Below are positions 1-6,476 of a stretch of DNA of 10,432 nt, one piece after another (positions within the stretch are counted from its first letter, which is position 1; every line of letters starts with the position of its first letter). A model generated the notes under the pieces. That model saw nothing but the letters and a program-made list of their open reading frames with translations, had not been told where the DNA came from and ran no database searches. The stretch lies in contig DASYAN010000036.1 in NCBI GenBank assembly GCA_036501345.1, positions 1-10,432 on the forward strand, given 5' to 3'. This DNA comes from DASYAN01 sp036501345 (GTDB lineage: Bacteria; Chloroflexota; Ktedonobacteria; Ktedonobacterales; Ktedonobacteraceae). Position numbers and translations under genes: made by a program.

Positions 1-22
1 ACGCATCGGATGCCTAGCTAGG

Positions 23-102
23 TGCCCTCGAATGGACTCGAACCATCACGCCTCTCGGCACAGGCCCTCAACCTGCTGCGTATACCATTCCGCCACGAGG
101 GC
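23..102 (-). tRNA. tRNA-Leu, anticodon GAG
   Basis: Read on the minus strand, an 80-nt class II tRNA folds cleanly. The acceptor stem GCCCTCG pairs with CGAGGGC at all seven positions. The D arm is GCG/CGC. The anticodon stem GCAGG/CCTGT has one G-U pair and encloses the loop TTGAGGG, giving anticodon GAG, which reads the leucine codon CUC (and CUU by wobble). A short variable arm contains GCC-GAGA-GGC, the T arm is GATGG-TTCGAGT-CCATT, and the discriminator base is A. The genomic 3' end continues CCT, so the full CCA is not encoded and must be added. Base 37 is G, as expected for CUN-reading leucine tRNAs. A promoter lies just upstream at 128-156. Confidence 0.96.
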
Positions 103-127
103 TTTTTATGTAGGGACTACGCGAAAC

Positions 128-156
128 ATATTACACCTAACCTGTCGGTTTGTCAA
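128..156 (-). promoter_or_regulatory. Promoter of tRNA-Leu
   Basis: On the minus strand there is a perfect -35 box TTGACA (151-156), a 17-bp spacer and a -10 box TAATAT (128-133, four of six consensus bases). The predicted start near 121 leaves a leader of about 19 nt before the tRNA. It drives the tRNA independently of the membrane protein gene upstream on the same strand. Confidence 0.75.
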
Positions 157-210
157 CTAGTTTTAGGCCCGGTTAGGGTTTTTTAATTGCCCAATGGCCC
201 AACTCAGCTC

Positions 211-1617
211 TCAGAGTGTGTTATCTCGATATCGGCTTAACAACCCTTTTGGTTTCTCTGCTGGCGCTTTCCCAGCGGCCATCATTTCAAGGATGGCCTC
301 ACCATCTTGAGCGGGTAATGCTATATCCGGCTGGGGATGGACGGAAGGTAACCTACCAGTGGTTGTTGGACCTGGGTTATAGCCGCTATCGAAGGCCAGT
401 GGGGCCGGACTTTTCTCTTGATTGGTACTGAATGAAGGCTCTTCCTGCACAATGGGTGTCTTGAAAGGAGCATTGCGTGGACCTACCCCAGAGCCTCCAT
501 ATCGTGTGAGCAAGCCTCCACCTGAAACAGCAAGAATAGGTGCGGTAGCTGGCTCTGGGGATGGTTTCAGTGGTGCGGTAGTTGGCTCTGAGGCTGCTTC
601 CAATGGTTCAAACTCGGATGCTACCAGGGATGGTGCATAATGATTGGAAATCGGCGAGAGCTTATCGGTATAGAGAGACGATACATTGAGTTGGTTGAAG
701 CCATCCACTGCCAATGCTGTTGTGATAGGCAAGGCTGGTGATGCAGCAGGGATAGAGACTGGCACTCGTCTTCTGAGCATGACTCCCAACCCCGCAAGCA
801 TGACGGACCCCAGGAGACCCATGCCAAGCACTAGATTCTGGTTTTTGGCAATTAGAGCAGGTATTGTAGCACTAACTACTGTGGGCTTTGGCTTAGCTGG
901 TGTAGATATTGGTGGCGATTGCTTAGTGTGTTTTGGATATACAATGACCACGGGCTGCTCCTGCTCCCAGTCACGCGGTTTGGGTGTTGGAGTAGGTGTT
1001 GGAGGAAGTGGCGTTGGAGTAGGTGCTGGAGCCATGGCATGGTATCTGATCATCAAGTTATAGACCTTGTTGGCCCAACTGGTAGCACTGGAAGTGCCAA
1101 CGTATGGGTTGCAAATCGTATAGACAGAGGTCAAGCCACGGTTGATGTATCTACTCTCGACAATATCAAACCAGTCATTGATTGCAGCTGCATAAGAGGG
1201 ATAGATAGTATAGCCACCACCACCTACGGCATAGCCAGCACTACTGCGCACACCACCGGGATTGCGATAGCTTAGACCTACACCTGCGGCACCATCATTT
1301 GTCTCAGTCCACCAGACGCCGAGGGCGAAAGCATCATCAATGTTGGTATTACGCGATGCCTCCTCGATAACCGTTCCCGTTCCGGCCATTGGTGTTCCTG
1401 CAAGGATACTATTGACGGTCTCTGCCGGCAGCGTTGGAGGACCAACAACATAAGCACTATCTGCTTGAGTTGTCTGTCTATGTTGCTGTTGCAAGAGCAG
1501 AGTTGTCATACCTGCAAGAAGGATGACCGAAGTGCTCAGAATAAGAAATAGCATGGAACGCCGTCGGGCTTGCTGGCTGCTTACCCTCTGATTACTGACC
1601 ATAGCGTAAAATACCAA
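211..1617 (-). CDS. Membrane-anchored glucosaminidase-like (GH73-type) cell-wall protein with Pro-rich tail
   Basis: A 468-residue protein. Residues 22-42 form a hydrophobic anchor after a basic N-terminus (QQARRR), so the next segment should be outside the cell. Residues 65-192 resemble the glucosaminidase/lysozyme-like fold seen in many Ktedonobacteria proteins: FALGVWWTETND (97-108, with Glu105 as candidate catalytic acid), RNPGGVR (118-124), YPSYAAAINDWFDIVESRY and a C-terminal YNLMIRY. Then come a Pro/Thr linker (197-215), a second membrane helix (262-281) followed by RRR, and a Pro-rich tail of about 185 residues that would be cytoplasmic. The tail holds the repeated motif GLL-T/S-RY (368-373 and 458-463, near the C-terminus). 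The likely role is peptidoglycan cleavage or binding, with the tail coupling it to something inside; that role is inferred. The start is TTG at 1617, with GAGAG 5 nt upstream. ATG at 1602 (residue 6) is in frame but lacks a well-placed ribosome site. No close homologue is recalled by name. Confidence 0.8.
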   Translation of the reverse strand: MVFYAMVSNQRVSSQQARRRSMLFLILSTSVILLAGMTTLLLQQQHRQTTQADSAYVVGPPTLPAETVNSILAGTPMAGTGTVIEEASRNTNIDDAFALGVWWTETNDGAAGVGLSYRNPGGVRSSAGYAVGGGGYTIYPSYAAAINDWFDIVESRYINRGLTSVYTICNPYVGTSSATSWANKVYNLMIRYHAMAPAPTPTPLPPTPTPTPKPRDWEQEQPVVIVYPKHTKQSPPISTPAKPKPTVVSATIPALIAKNQNLVLGMGLLGSVMLAGLGVMLRRRVPVSIPAASPALPITTALAVDGFNQLNVSSLYTDKLSPISNHYAPSLVASEFEPLEAASEPTTAPLKPSPEPATAPILAVSGGGLLTRYGGSGVGPRNAPFKTPIVQEEPSFSTNQEKSPAPLAFDSGYNPGPTTTGRLPSVHPQPDIALPAQDGEAILEMMAAGKAPAEKPKGLLSRYRDNTL

Positions 1618-1656
1618 CCTGACTCTCTTTACTTAAACTGCTACTTTGTTATTGCT

Positions 1657-1662
1657 AGTATA
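1657..1662 (-). promoter_or_regulatory. Candidate -10 box for the cell-wall protein gene
   Basis: TATACT on the minus strand matches five of six consensus bases and would start transcription near 1650, giving a leader of about 33 nt to the TTG start. No good -35 box is seen 16-18 bp upstream, so this is a weak call. Confidence 0.35.
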
Positions 1663-1883
1663 CACATTGCATTAACAAGGCAGACAGAAATGTTGTTAAT
1701 AGCTCTTCCATAACGGATGAAATATACATATCCAAAGGATTAGTAAATTGAATGAAAGAACGTTTTATATAGTGAACGGATTTTTTCGTCAAAATAGATA
1801 GACGATTCTGCGAGGTCACTACAGCATTTTTCTCATTGTACCATGGTAGCTAAGCGTGGCGTGCGAAAACCGTTCTCAATAGG

Positions 1884-1912
1884 TAGTATGTCCCACAGTG
1901 GTATGCTATACT
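1884..1912 (+). promoter_or_regulatory. Candidate extended -10 promoter of the kinase gene
   Basis: TATACT (1907-1912) is preceded by TGC (1904-1906), making an extended -10. The -35 position (1884-1889, TAGTAT) is poor, as is common for extended -10 promoters. The predicted start is about 1919. The spacer contains the palindrome CCAC-A-GTGG (1893-1901), which could be an operator. Confidence 0.5.
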
Positions 1913-1928
1913 GAGATGCATATATCGT

Positions 1929-2043
1929 ATGGGGGACAGAAGAAGAGAAAAGATAGGGGTTTATAATCAGCGACCGACGGAATACTCGCACTGGCTTTTT
2001 AGAGCCACGCACTGTACTCCATAAACACTATCGCATCGAGCGA
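1929..2043 (+). other. Kinase N-terminal coding stretch lacking a canonical in-frame start
   Basis: The kinase frame stays open upstream of 2044 as far as the stop TAG at 1954-1956. It encodes residues clearly belonging to the kinase: LEPRTVLHKHYRIER (1999-2043), the strand just before the glycine loop. No ATG, GTG or TTG occurs in this frame between 1957 and 2043. Two readings are possible. (a) Translation starts at ATC 1966, or ATA 1963, with AGGGG (1955-1959) 6 nt before the ATC, giving (M)SDRRNTRTGFLEPRTVL. (b) Translation starts at ATG 1929 in another frame (MGDRRREKIGVYNQ...) and joins the kinase frame at the T5 run 1996-2000. Removing one T there fuses the two frames directly, as from a sequence error, a mutation or +1 slippage. 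Confidence 0.6.
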
Positions 2044-4314
2044 GTGATTGGGCATGGAGGTATGGGTGCAGTATATCAGGCCAGGGATATGAAGCGGCGG
2101 GGAATCCTTTGTGCTGTCAAAGAGATGAGTCTTTCGATGGTGCCACCCGAGGAACAAGCCCGGGCCATTCAGAATTTCAAGATCGAGGCCAAGATGTTGT
2201 GGGGGCTCAGCCATCCCAATCTTCCGGCCTTTACCAATTTTTTTGCCGAAAATCAGTGTTACTTCCTGGTAATGGAATATATTGATGGGCATACGCTTGA
2301 AGATCTGCTTGAACGCCAAGCTGCTCCCTTTCCGGAACGGCGCGTGCTGCGCTGGGCAGAGCAACTCTGTGATGTTCTGGAATATCTGCATAGTCAGAAC
2401 CCGCCGATCATTTTCCGCGATATGAAACCCGGCAATATTATGTTGACGCGCCCGGGCCATATCAAGCTGATCGATTTTGGCATCGCACGCTTTTTCCGCC
2501 CGACACATGGTCCAGATACCCAGCTTCTGGGCACGCCAGGTTATGCTCCACCTGAGCAGTATGGCACGGCCCAAACGGATGAACGCTCGGATATCTATTC
2601 GTTAGGGATGACGCTGTTCCATTTGTTGACCAATACGCTCTCCGAAAAAGGTTTTGGGGTCAAGGCAAAAGATGTGCAGATGCTAAACCCGCAAGTCTCT
2701 CCCTCCGTAGCACATGCTCTAGAGAAGGCAACAGCTTTGGAGCCCGAGATGCGCTATGAGAATGTTGCTGCTTTCCGCTTGGCGCTCTGCGGTGCTAGCT
2801 CTTTCTGCTTCGAGACTGGCGAAACCGCAACAGAGCCGCAGGCACTGGCCGAACTGTGTGCATACTATCCAGAAGAGGCTTCCGAGTATCTTGCTAATGG
2901 CGAGATCGATAGCTGGTTAGACCATATTGGCGAAGTAGCACTGGCACGCGCAACGCGTCGGATTCGCACCATGTACACAGATCCATTAGAGTCAGTTGAG
3001 CAGTTTCTGCGCGTAGTGGTTGGGCCCAATGCCCGTATGCGTGGCGATACTATCCCTTACACCAATGGGTATGCTAGAGACGATAAGAAAGAGAGAGAGG
3101 CCAAGGCTGCATTGCTGGATCAGACTATGACCTACCGCGAATCTCTTCCTCCCATATTCATACCCAATCGACGTTCCTCTCTGCAAATAAGCCCGCGTAG
3201 ACTCGATTTTGGTCCTGTCTATCCATCCGGTCTCTCGGCACCGCTGGGCATTACAATTAGTGGCTATCAAGGGCTACGAGTCAGCGGGACCATTCGTCCC
3301 TCGGAACCATGGATCAGGGTTGAACGGACAGAATTTGATGGAATGAATACGTACGTGAATGTGCGTATTCAGAGTACACAACTTAATAGCTATATGCACT
3401 ATCAAGGTTCTGTCGTCATTTCGCCATATGCAAAGGATGAACCAGATATCACTGTTACCGTGGATGCAGATATTCAAGGTTTTTCAGCATTAGCTGGTCG
3501 GCGACGTCCAGGAAAAACTGTTACGCCTGATGAGGATGACGAGGATGATGTAGAGTTTGTAATACCCACATCGATACAATCTGGAGGGCAGCAATTAGTT
3601 CTTGAGAGCATCCAGGATGCGTCTGTTGAAACTAAAGAGGAACTGTCTGACGATCGGGTGATCAAGTATGGCCGATCCGGTGGAAAAGAGCGTTGGGAGC
3701 CCTGTCCTGCCACGCCAGAACAACTCCGTTACCAGCGGCTAGGTCTGGCTTTTTGTGCTGCTTTCATGACAGGCTGTCTCTGGTATATCTGCATTTCGCG
3801 GCTCTCACCAGCGTTCCTGCCACCTAATCCTTGGTTTATTATTGTCCTGGCAGGTATGATCCCTACTACGACGCTGGGAGCCTTACTCATTAACCACGAC
3901 GATATCTGGATGGCCAGAGAGACGATCGATCGTGTGATTACTGGTATGGGATGCGCACTGGTGTGTCTGGCACCTGCCAATGTTATCTGGCAGATCCTGC
4001 TCAATATAGCTCCAGGCTGGCTGCAACTGGCTGTAATGCTGCTGGTCACTGCGCTGGGGGCAGTCATGGGTACAACTACAACTGTGCACAGGCAGATACT
4101 GACTACCACTGCGTGGTTATTGAAGCTGCTACGCTATCATATCTGGCCTGTTGTCGTGGTTGCCTGTATACTCGGTGGTTTGCTTGGATCATTCCTGGCA
4201 GTTGGTTTAGCGGCATGGGGCTTTACACTGCTTGGTATTCTGTTAGGCATGGGCATTATCGGTGCTCTGATATGGCGTGTTAGTTATTTGCTCAGATTGC
4301 AGTGTCTTCCATAG
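2044..4314 (+). CDS. Membrane Ser/Thr protein kinase with Ig-like domain and C-terminal membrane segments
   Basis: Hanks-type kinase that should phosphorylate Ser/Thr on unknown partners. GTG 2044 is the first canonical start but cuts off the first beta strand, so the true N-terminus is about 25 residues or more upstream. Counting from GTG: glycine loop GHGGMG (3-8), Lys26 in AVKEM, Glu48, catalytic loop IIFRDMKPGN (122-131) with Phe in place of the HRD His, DFG (144-146), APPE (168-171), Asp183. The kinase fold ends near 248. A helical segment with YLANGEIDSWL follows (282-292), then an Ig-like beta sandwich (about 380-480, beginning ISPRRLDFGPV), an acidic run DEDDEDD (496-502), and about six membrane helices (566-584, 597-616, 632-652, 659-678, 700-722, 724-746). 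The sandwich lies before the first helix, so kinase and sandwich are probably both cytoplasmic. miaA follows after 15 bp, suggesting cotranscription. Confidence 0.9.
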   Translation: MIGHGGMGAVYQARDMKRRGILCAVKEMSLSMVPPEEQARAIQNFKIEAKMLWGLSHPNLPAFTNFFAENQCYFLVMEYIDGHTLEDLLERQAAPFPERRVLRWAEQLCDVLEYLHSQNPPIIFRDMKPGNIMLTRPGHIKLIDFGIARFFRPTHGPDTQLLGTPGYAPPEQYGTAQTDERSDIYSLGMTLFHLLTNTLSEKGFGVKAKDVQMLNPQVSPSVAHALEKATALEPEMRYENVAAFRLALCGASSFCFETGETATEPQALAELCAYYPEEASEYLANGEIDSWLDHIGEVALARATRRIRTMYTDPLESVEQFLRVVVGPNARMRGDTIPYTNGYARDDKKEREAKAALLDQTMTYRESLPPIFIPNRRSSLQISPRRLDFGPVYPSGLSAPLGITISGYQGLRVSGTIRPSEPWIRVERTEFDGMNTYVNVRIQSTQLNSYMHYQGSVVISPYAKDEPDITVTVDADIQGFSALAGRRRPGKTVTPDEDDEDDVEFVIPTSIQSGGQQLVLESIQDASVETKEELSDDRVIKYGRSGGKERWEPCPATPEQLRYQRLGLAFCAAFMTGCLWYICISRLSPAFLPPNPWFIIVLAGMIPTTTLGALLINHDDIWMARETIDRVITGMGCALVCLAPANVIWQILLNIAPGWLQLAVMLLVTALGAVMGTTTTVHRQILTTTAWLLKLLRYHIWPVVVVACILGGLLGSFLAVGLAAWGFTLLGILLGMGIIGALIWRVSYLLRLQCLP

Positions 4315-4329
4315 AAGGTTTATTGTGTT

Positions 4330-5271
4330 GTGGTTTCATTACCTAATTTGATTGTGGTTCTTGGTCCGACTGCATCGGGAAAGAGTTCCTTGGGGATTGC
4401 TCTGGCGCAGGAGTGGAAGGGCGAGATCGTGTCGGCTGACTCCCGACAAGTCTATCGTGGTCTGGATATCGGCACGGCCAAAGTGACGCTTGCCGAAAGA
4501 GCACTTGTATCCCATTATCTGCTGGATGTCCTAGATCCACAGGAAGTTTATACTGTCTCGCAGTTTCAGCATAGTGCGATTGAGGCGATTAATGCTATTC
4601 TGGCTCGTGGCAATCTACCATTTCTTGTTGGAGGCTCTCCACACTATATTCAGGCAGTCGTTGATCACTTTGATATTCCACATATTCCACCACAGCCAGA
4701 GTTGCGTGTGCAACTAGAGTCCTGCTCCCTGGCTGATCTGGTAGCGCAATTGGAGGCGCTAGATCCTCAGAGCGCAGCTACTATCGATCGGAAAAATCCT
4801 CGGCGGGTAATCCGAGCGCTGGAAGTGTGCATCGTCTCTGGAAAACCCTTTTCACAACAACGAGGGATTGCTGATCCTCTGTATCGCTCTCTCCTGCTTG
4901 GTATTCACTGGCCTCGCGAGGTGCTCTACAGACGCATCGATATGCGTGTCGACGAACGTATGCAGCAGGGAATGGTAGACGAAGTGCGCAACCTCTTGAC
5001 ACAGGGAATAAGCCATGAACGGCTAGAGGCACTGGGGTTGGAGTACCGTTTTATCAGCCTCTGGCTGCAAGGTAAGATCTCCAGTGAAGCTGAGATGGTC
5101 CAGCGTTTAAAGTATGCTATCCATGATTTTACACGTCGACAGTTGACATGGTTCCGCCGGGATAAACGGATTGTGTGGGTTGATGGTATTGAAGGTGATG
5201 GGGGAAATGAAGCAATGATGCATTCAGCAATGCATGTCATTCAAGCGTTCCTGAATGGAGATGATAGATAG
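4330..5271 (+). CDS. miaA: tRNA dimethylallyltransferase
   Basis: Transfers a dimethylallyl group from DMAPP to N6 of A37 in tRNAs reading codons that begin with U, the first step towards ms2i6A. Length 313 residues, normal for the family. The P-loop GPTASGKS is at 12-19. The conserved Asp37 lies in ADSRQVYRGLDIGTAK (36-51), followed by HYLLDVLDP (62-70), RRVIRALEV and the C-terminal RRQLTWFRRD. Differences from the common form: GGSPHY (101-106) where most enzymes have GGTxxY, so the conserved Thr is Ser103; and LGLEYRFISLWLQGKIS in place of the usual LGYKE-type motif. The start is GTG 4330 with GAAGG (4314-4318) upstream at a rather long 11-nt spacing; no better in-frame start is nearby. It lies 15 bp after the kinase gene and probably shares its transcript. 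Confidence 0.95.
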   Translation: MVSLPNLIVVLGPTASGKSSLGIALAQEWKGEIVSADSRQVYRGLDIGTAKVTLAERALVSHYLLDVLDPQEVYTVSQFQHSAIEAINAILARGNLPFLVGGSPHYIQAVVDHFDIPHIPPQPELRVQLESCSLADLVAQLEALDPQSAATIDRKNPRRVIRALEVCIVSGKPFSQQRGIADPLYRSLLLGIHWPREVLYRRIDMRVDERMQQGMVDEVRNLLTQGISHERLEALGLEYRFISLWLQGKISSEAEMVQRLKYAIHDFTRRQLTWFRRDKRIVWVDGIEGDGGNEAMMHSAMHVIQAFLNGDDR

Positions 5272-5281
5272 TACTCTACCA

Positions 5282-5305
5282 CTTACAGTTTGTAAGGATT
5301 ATAAT
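5282..5305 (+). promoter_or_regulatory. Candidate promoter with palindrome upstream of the DUF6069-like gene
   Basis: A perfect -10 box TATAAT lies at 5300-5305, 45 bp before the next start codon. The -35 region is poor. Directly upstream, CTTACA-GTT-TGTAAG (5282-5296) is a 6-bp inverted repeat occupying the spacer, a plausible operator position. It is not followed by a T run, so it is not a normal terminator for miaA. Confidence 0.45.
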
Positions 5306-5350
5306 AGAGAGGATTTTAAGATGACATACTAGAAAGAAAGACTAAGTGAT

Positions 5351-5794
5351 ATGTACACTGGACACGTTACATGGAGACGCCTAAGATGGGTAGGTCCCCT
5401 TACTATTATTGTAGCTTTGATTGCAAATCTGCTACTGCGTGCGATTGGAATTGCAGTATTTCATCTCTCTCCTAAGTTTGCTCCTTTAGGAATAGGACCT
5501 GTTGTTTTCTGGTCAGTAGTGACTGGAATAGGAGCTGTGCTTGTCTTTGCGCTTGTTGGTCGCTTCAAAGAGAATCCCATTCCTACTTTTCTTATGATTG
5601 CTTTTTCTGTGTATCTTGCTACATTTTACCCAGATTATCTTGTCTTATTTAGCAATCCCCCGGTCTTTCCAGGCACGAATTTCTATTCAGTGGCAACGCT
5701 TCTGTCGATGCATGTTGTAGAAGCTTGCATTATGATGTGTATACTCACGGTCTTGGGGCTTGAACGAAAGAGCAAAGATATCGATGTTATATAG
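5351..5794 (+). CDS. Four-helix membrane protein, DUF6069-like
   Basis: A 147-residue integral membrane protein of unknown function. Hydrophobic segments lie at about 13-37, 49-71, 78-100 and 113-136. The basic N-terminus (TWRRLRW) followed by GPLTIIVALIANLLLR, the second helix ending ALVGRFKENP, and a His (121) in the last helix (SMHVVEA) are the layout I associate with DUF6069 proteins of Actinomycetota and Chloroflexota; that assignment is from pattern memory only. The ATG at 5351 is the only reasonable start, and its ribosome site is weak. The gene looks more AT-rich than miaA and the acetyltransferase beside it. A TATAAT box at 5300 suggests its own promoter. Confidence 0.72.
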   Translation: MYTGHVTWRRLRWVGPLTIIVALIANLLLRAIGIAVFHLSPKFAPLGIGPVVFWSVVTGIGAVLVFALVGRFKENPIPTFLMIAFSVYLATFYPDYLVLFSNPPVFPGTNFYSVATLLSMHVVEACIMMCILTVLGLERKSKDIDVI

Positions 5795-5817
5795 ATGGGG
5801 TTTTCCCAAGCCCGTTG

Positions 5818-5823
5818 TATAAT
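5818..5823 (+). promoter_or_regulatory. Candidate -10 box upstream of the acetyltransferase gene
   Basis: A perfect TATAAT lies 100 bp before the preferred ATG at 5924. No good -35 match is seen at 16-18 bp. It would leave a leader of about 90 nt in which I recognise no structure. Confidence 0.35.
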
Positions 5824-5923
5824 ATAGGCAGTTGTATGCTTCCAGCTATTCCCATGGCTCTTGCCAAGGATTTTCCGGCACGACATGATAAAGAGAGAAA
5901 GAATACGTAAAGAAGATAATCGT

Positions 5924-6472
5924 ATGATGCTGACTACCAACCGCCTAGTCCTGCGTGATTTCGTGGAGAATGATTGGCGGGCAGTACTTGAATATCAGTC
6001 TGATGCGGCATATCTGCGCTATAATCCCTGGTGGCACCGCACGGAATTGGATGTACGTTCATTTGTGCGCATGTTCATTGATTGGAGCCAAGAGGTGCCA
6101 AGGAAGAAATTCCAGTTTGCTATTATTCTGAAGGAAGAGGAACGTTTGATTGGAAATGGTGGTCTTCGTAAACAAAATGCGCACATACAAGTTGCCGATC
6201 TCGGATATGAAATAGACCGCCGTTACTGGGGACATGGATATGCCACGGAGGCGTCGCGTGCGCTACTCGCGTTTGGCTTTGGGCAACTTCACCTACACCG
6301 TATCTGGGCATACTGTATTGCAGAAAATGTTGCTTCCGCGCGTGTGCTGGAAAAAATTGGTATGAAATACGAAGGTCTGCAGCGTGAGAGCGAGTGGATG
6401 AAGAATCGCTGGTGGGATACGTTGCACTATGCTATCTTGGCCCATGAATGGCAGAGGATGCAGAACCGCTGA
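5924..6472 (+). CDS. GNAT N-acetyltransferase, RimJ/RimL type
   Basis: Transfers an acetyl group from acetyl-CoA to an amine; the substrate cannot be read from the sequence. With the ATG at 5924 it is 182 residues, typical for the family. It opens at once with the family strand TTNRLVLRDFVENDW (4-18). The acetyl-CoA loop is RRYWGHGYATEA (99-110), the Q/R-x-x-G-x-G/A motif. Then come NVASARVLEKIGM (135-147) and a last strand ending WWDTLHYAILAHEW. AAAGAAG (5909-5915) sits 8 nt upstream of ATG 5924. The frame is open further upstream (TTG 5861, ATG 5885), but those starts only add a charged, non-family tail. A second ATG follows at 5927. It converges with the next gene across only 4 bp, with no terminator hairpin between them. 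Confidence 0.9.
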   Translation: MMLTTNRLVLRDFVENDWRAVLEYQSDAAYLRYNPWWHRTELDVRSFVRMFIDWSQEVPRKKFQFAIILKEEERLIGNGGLRKQNAHIQVADLGYEIDRRYWGHGYATEASRALLAFGFGQLHLHRIWAYCIAENVASARVLEKIGMKYEGLQRESEWMKNRWWDTLHYAILAHEWQRMQNR

Positions 6473-6476
6473 CAGG

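Larger units (their letters stand above)
1618..2043. other. Divergent intergenic region between cell-wall protein and kinase genes
   Basis: This 426-bp stretch has no convincing independent gene. It is AT-rich over 1640-1830. It carries a -10-like TATACT for the minus-strand gene (1657-1662), a plus-strand promoter candidate near 1884-1912, a 10-bp palindrome TACCATGGTA near 1840-1849, and CCAC-A-GTGG (1893-1901) in the spacer of the plus-strand promoter. The last part, about 1957-2043, belongs to the kinase reading frame. Confidence 0.6.

Noticed and set aside
136..186. CCTAACC (136-142) and GGTTAGG (171-177) followed by a T run, resembling a plus-strand terminator.
   Set aside because: The loop would be 28 nt, no plus-strand gene lies to its left, and the span contains the tRNA promoter on the other strand.
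539..600. Near-duplicate GGTGCGGTAG-C/T-TGGCTCTG segments, considered as a DNA repeat element.
   Set aside because: They encode duplicated Pro/Glu/Thr/Ala residues in the low-complexity tail and are best explained as coding repeats.
686..1275. Open plus-strand frames across the cell-wall protein gene, including a Gly/Val-rich one.
   Set aside because: They are antisense to the Pro/Thr linker and the domain-coding sequence, lack ribosome sites and show no family features.
23..5271. A functional link between the tRNA-Leu gene and miaA in the same window.
   Set aside because: The tRNA reads CUC/CUU and has G at position 37, so it cannot be a MiaA substrate, which needs A37 in UNN-reading tRNAs.
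5861..5923. Longer acetyltransferase from TTG 5861 or ATG 5885.
   Set aside because: The added residues are charged and outside the family fold; ATG 5924 has a ribosome site at 8 nt and begins exactly at the first family strand.
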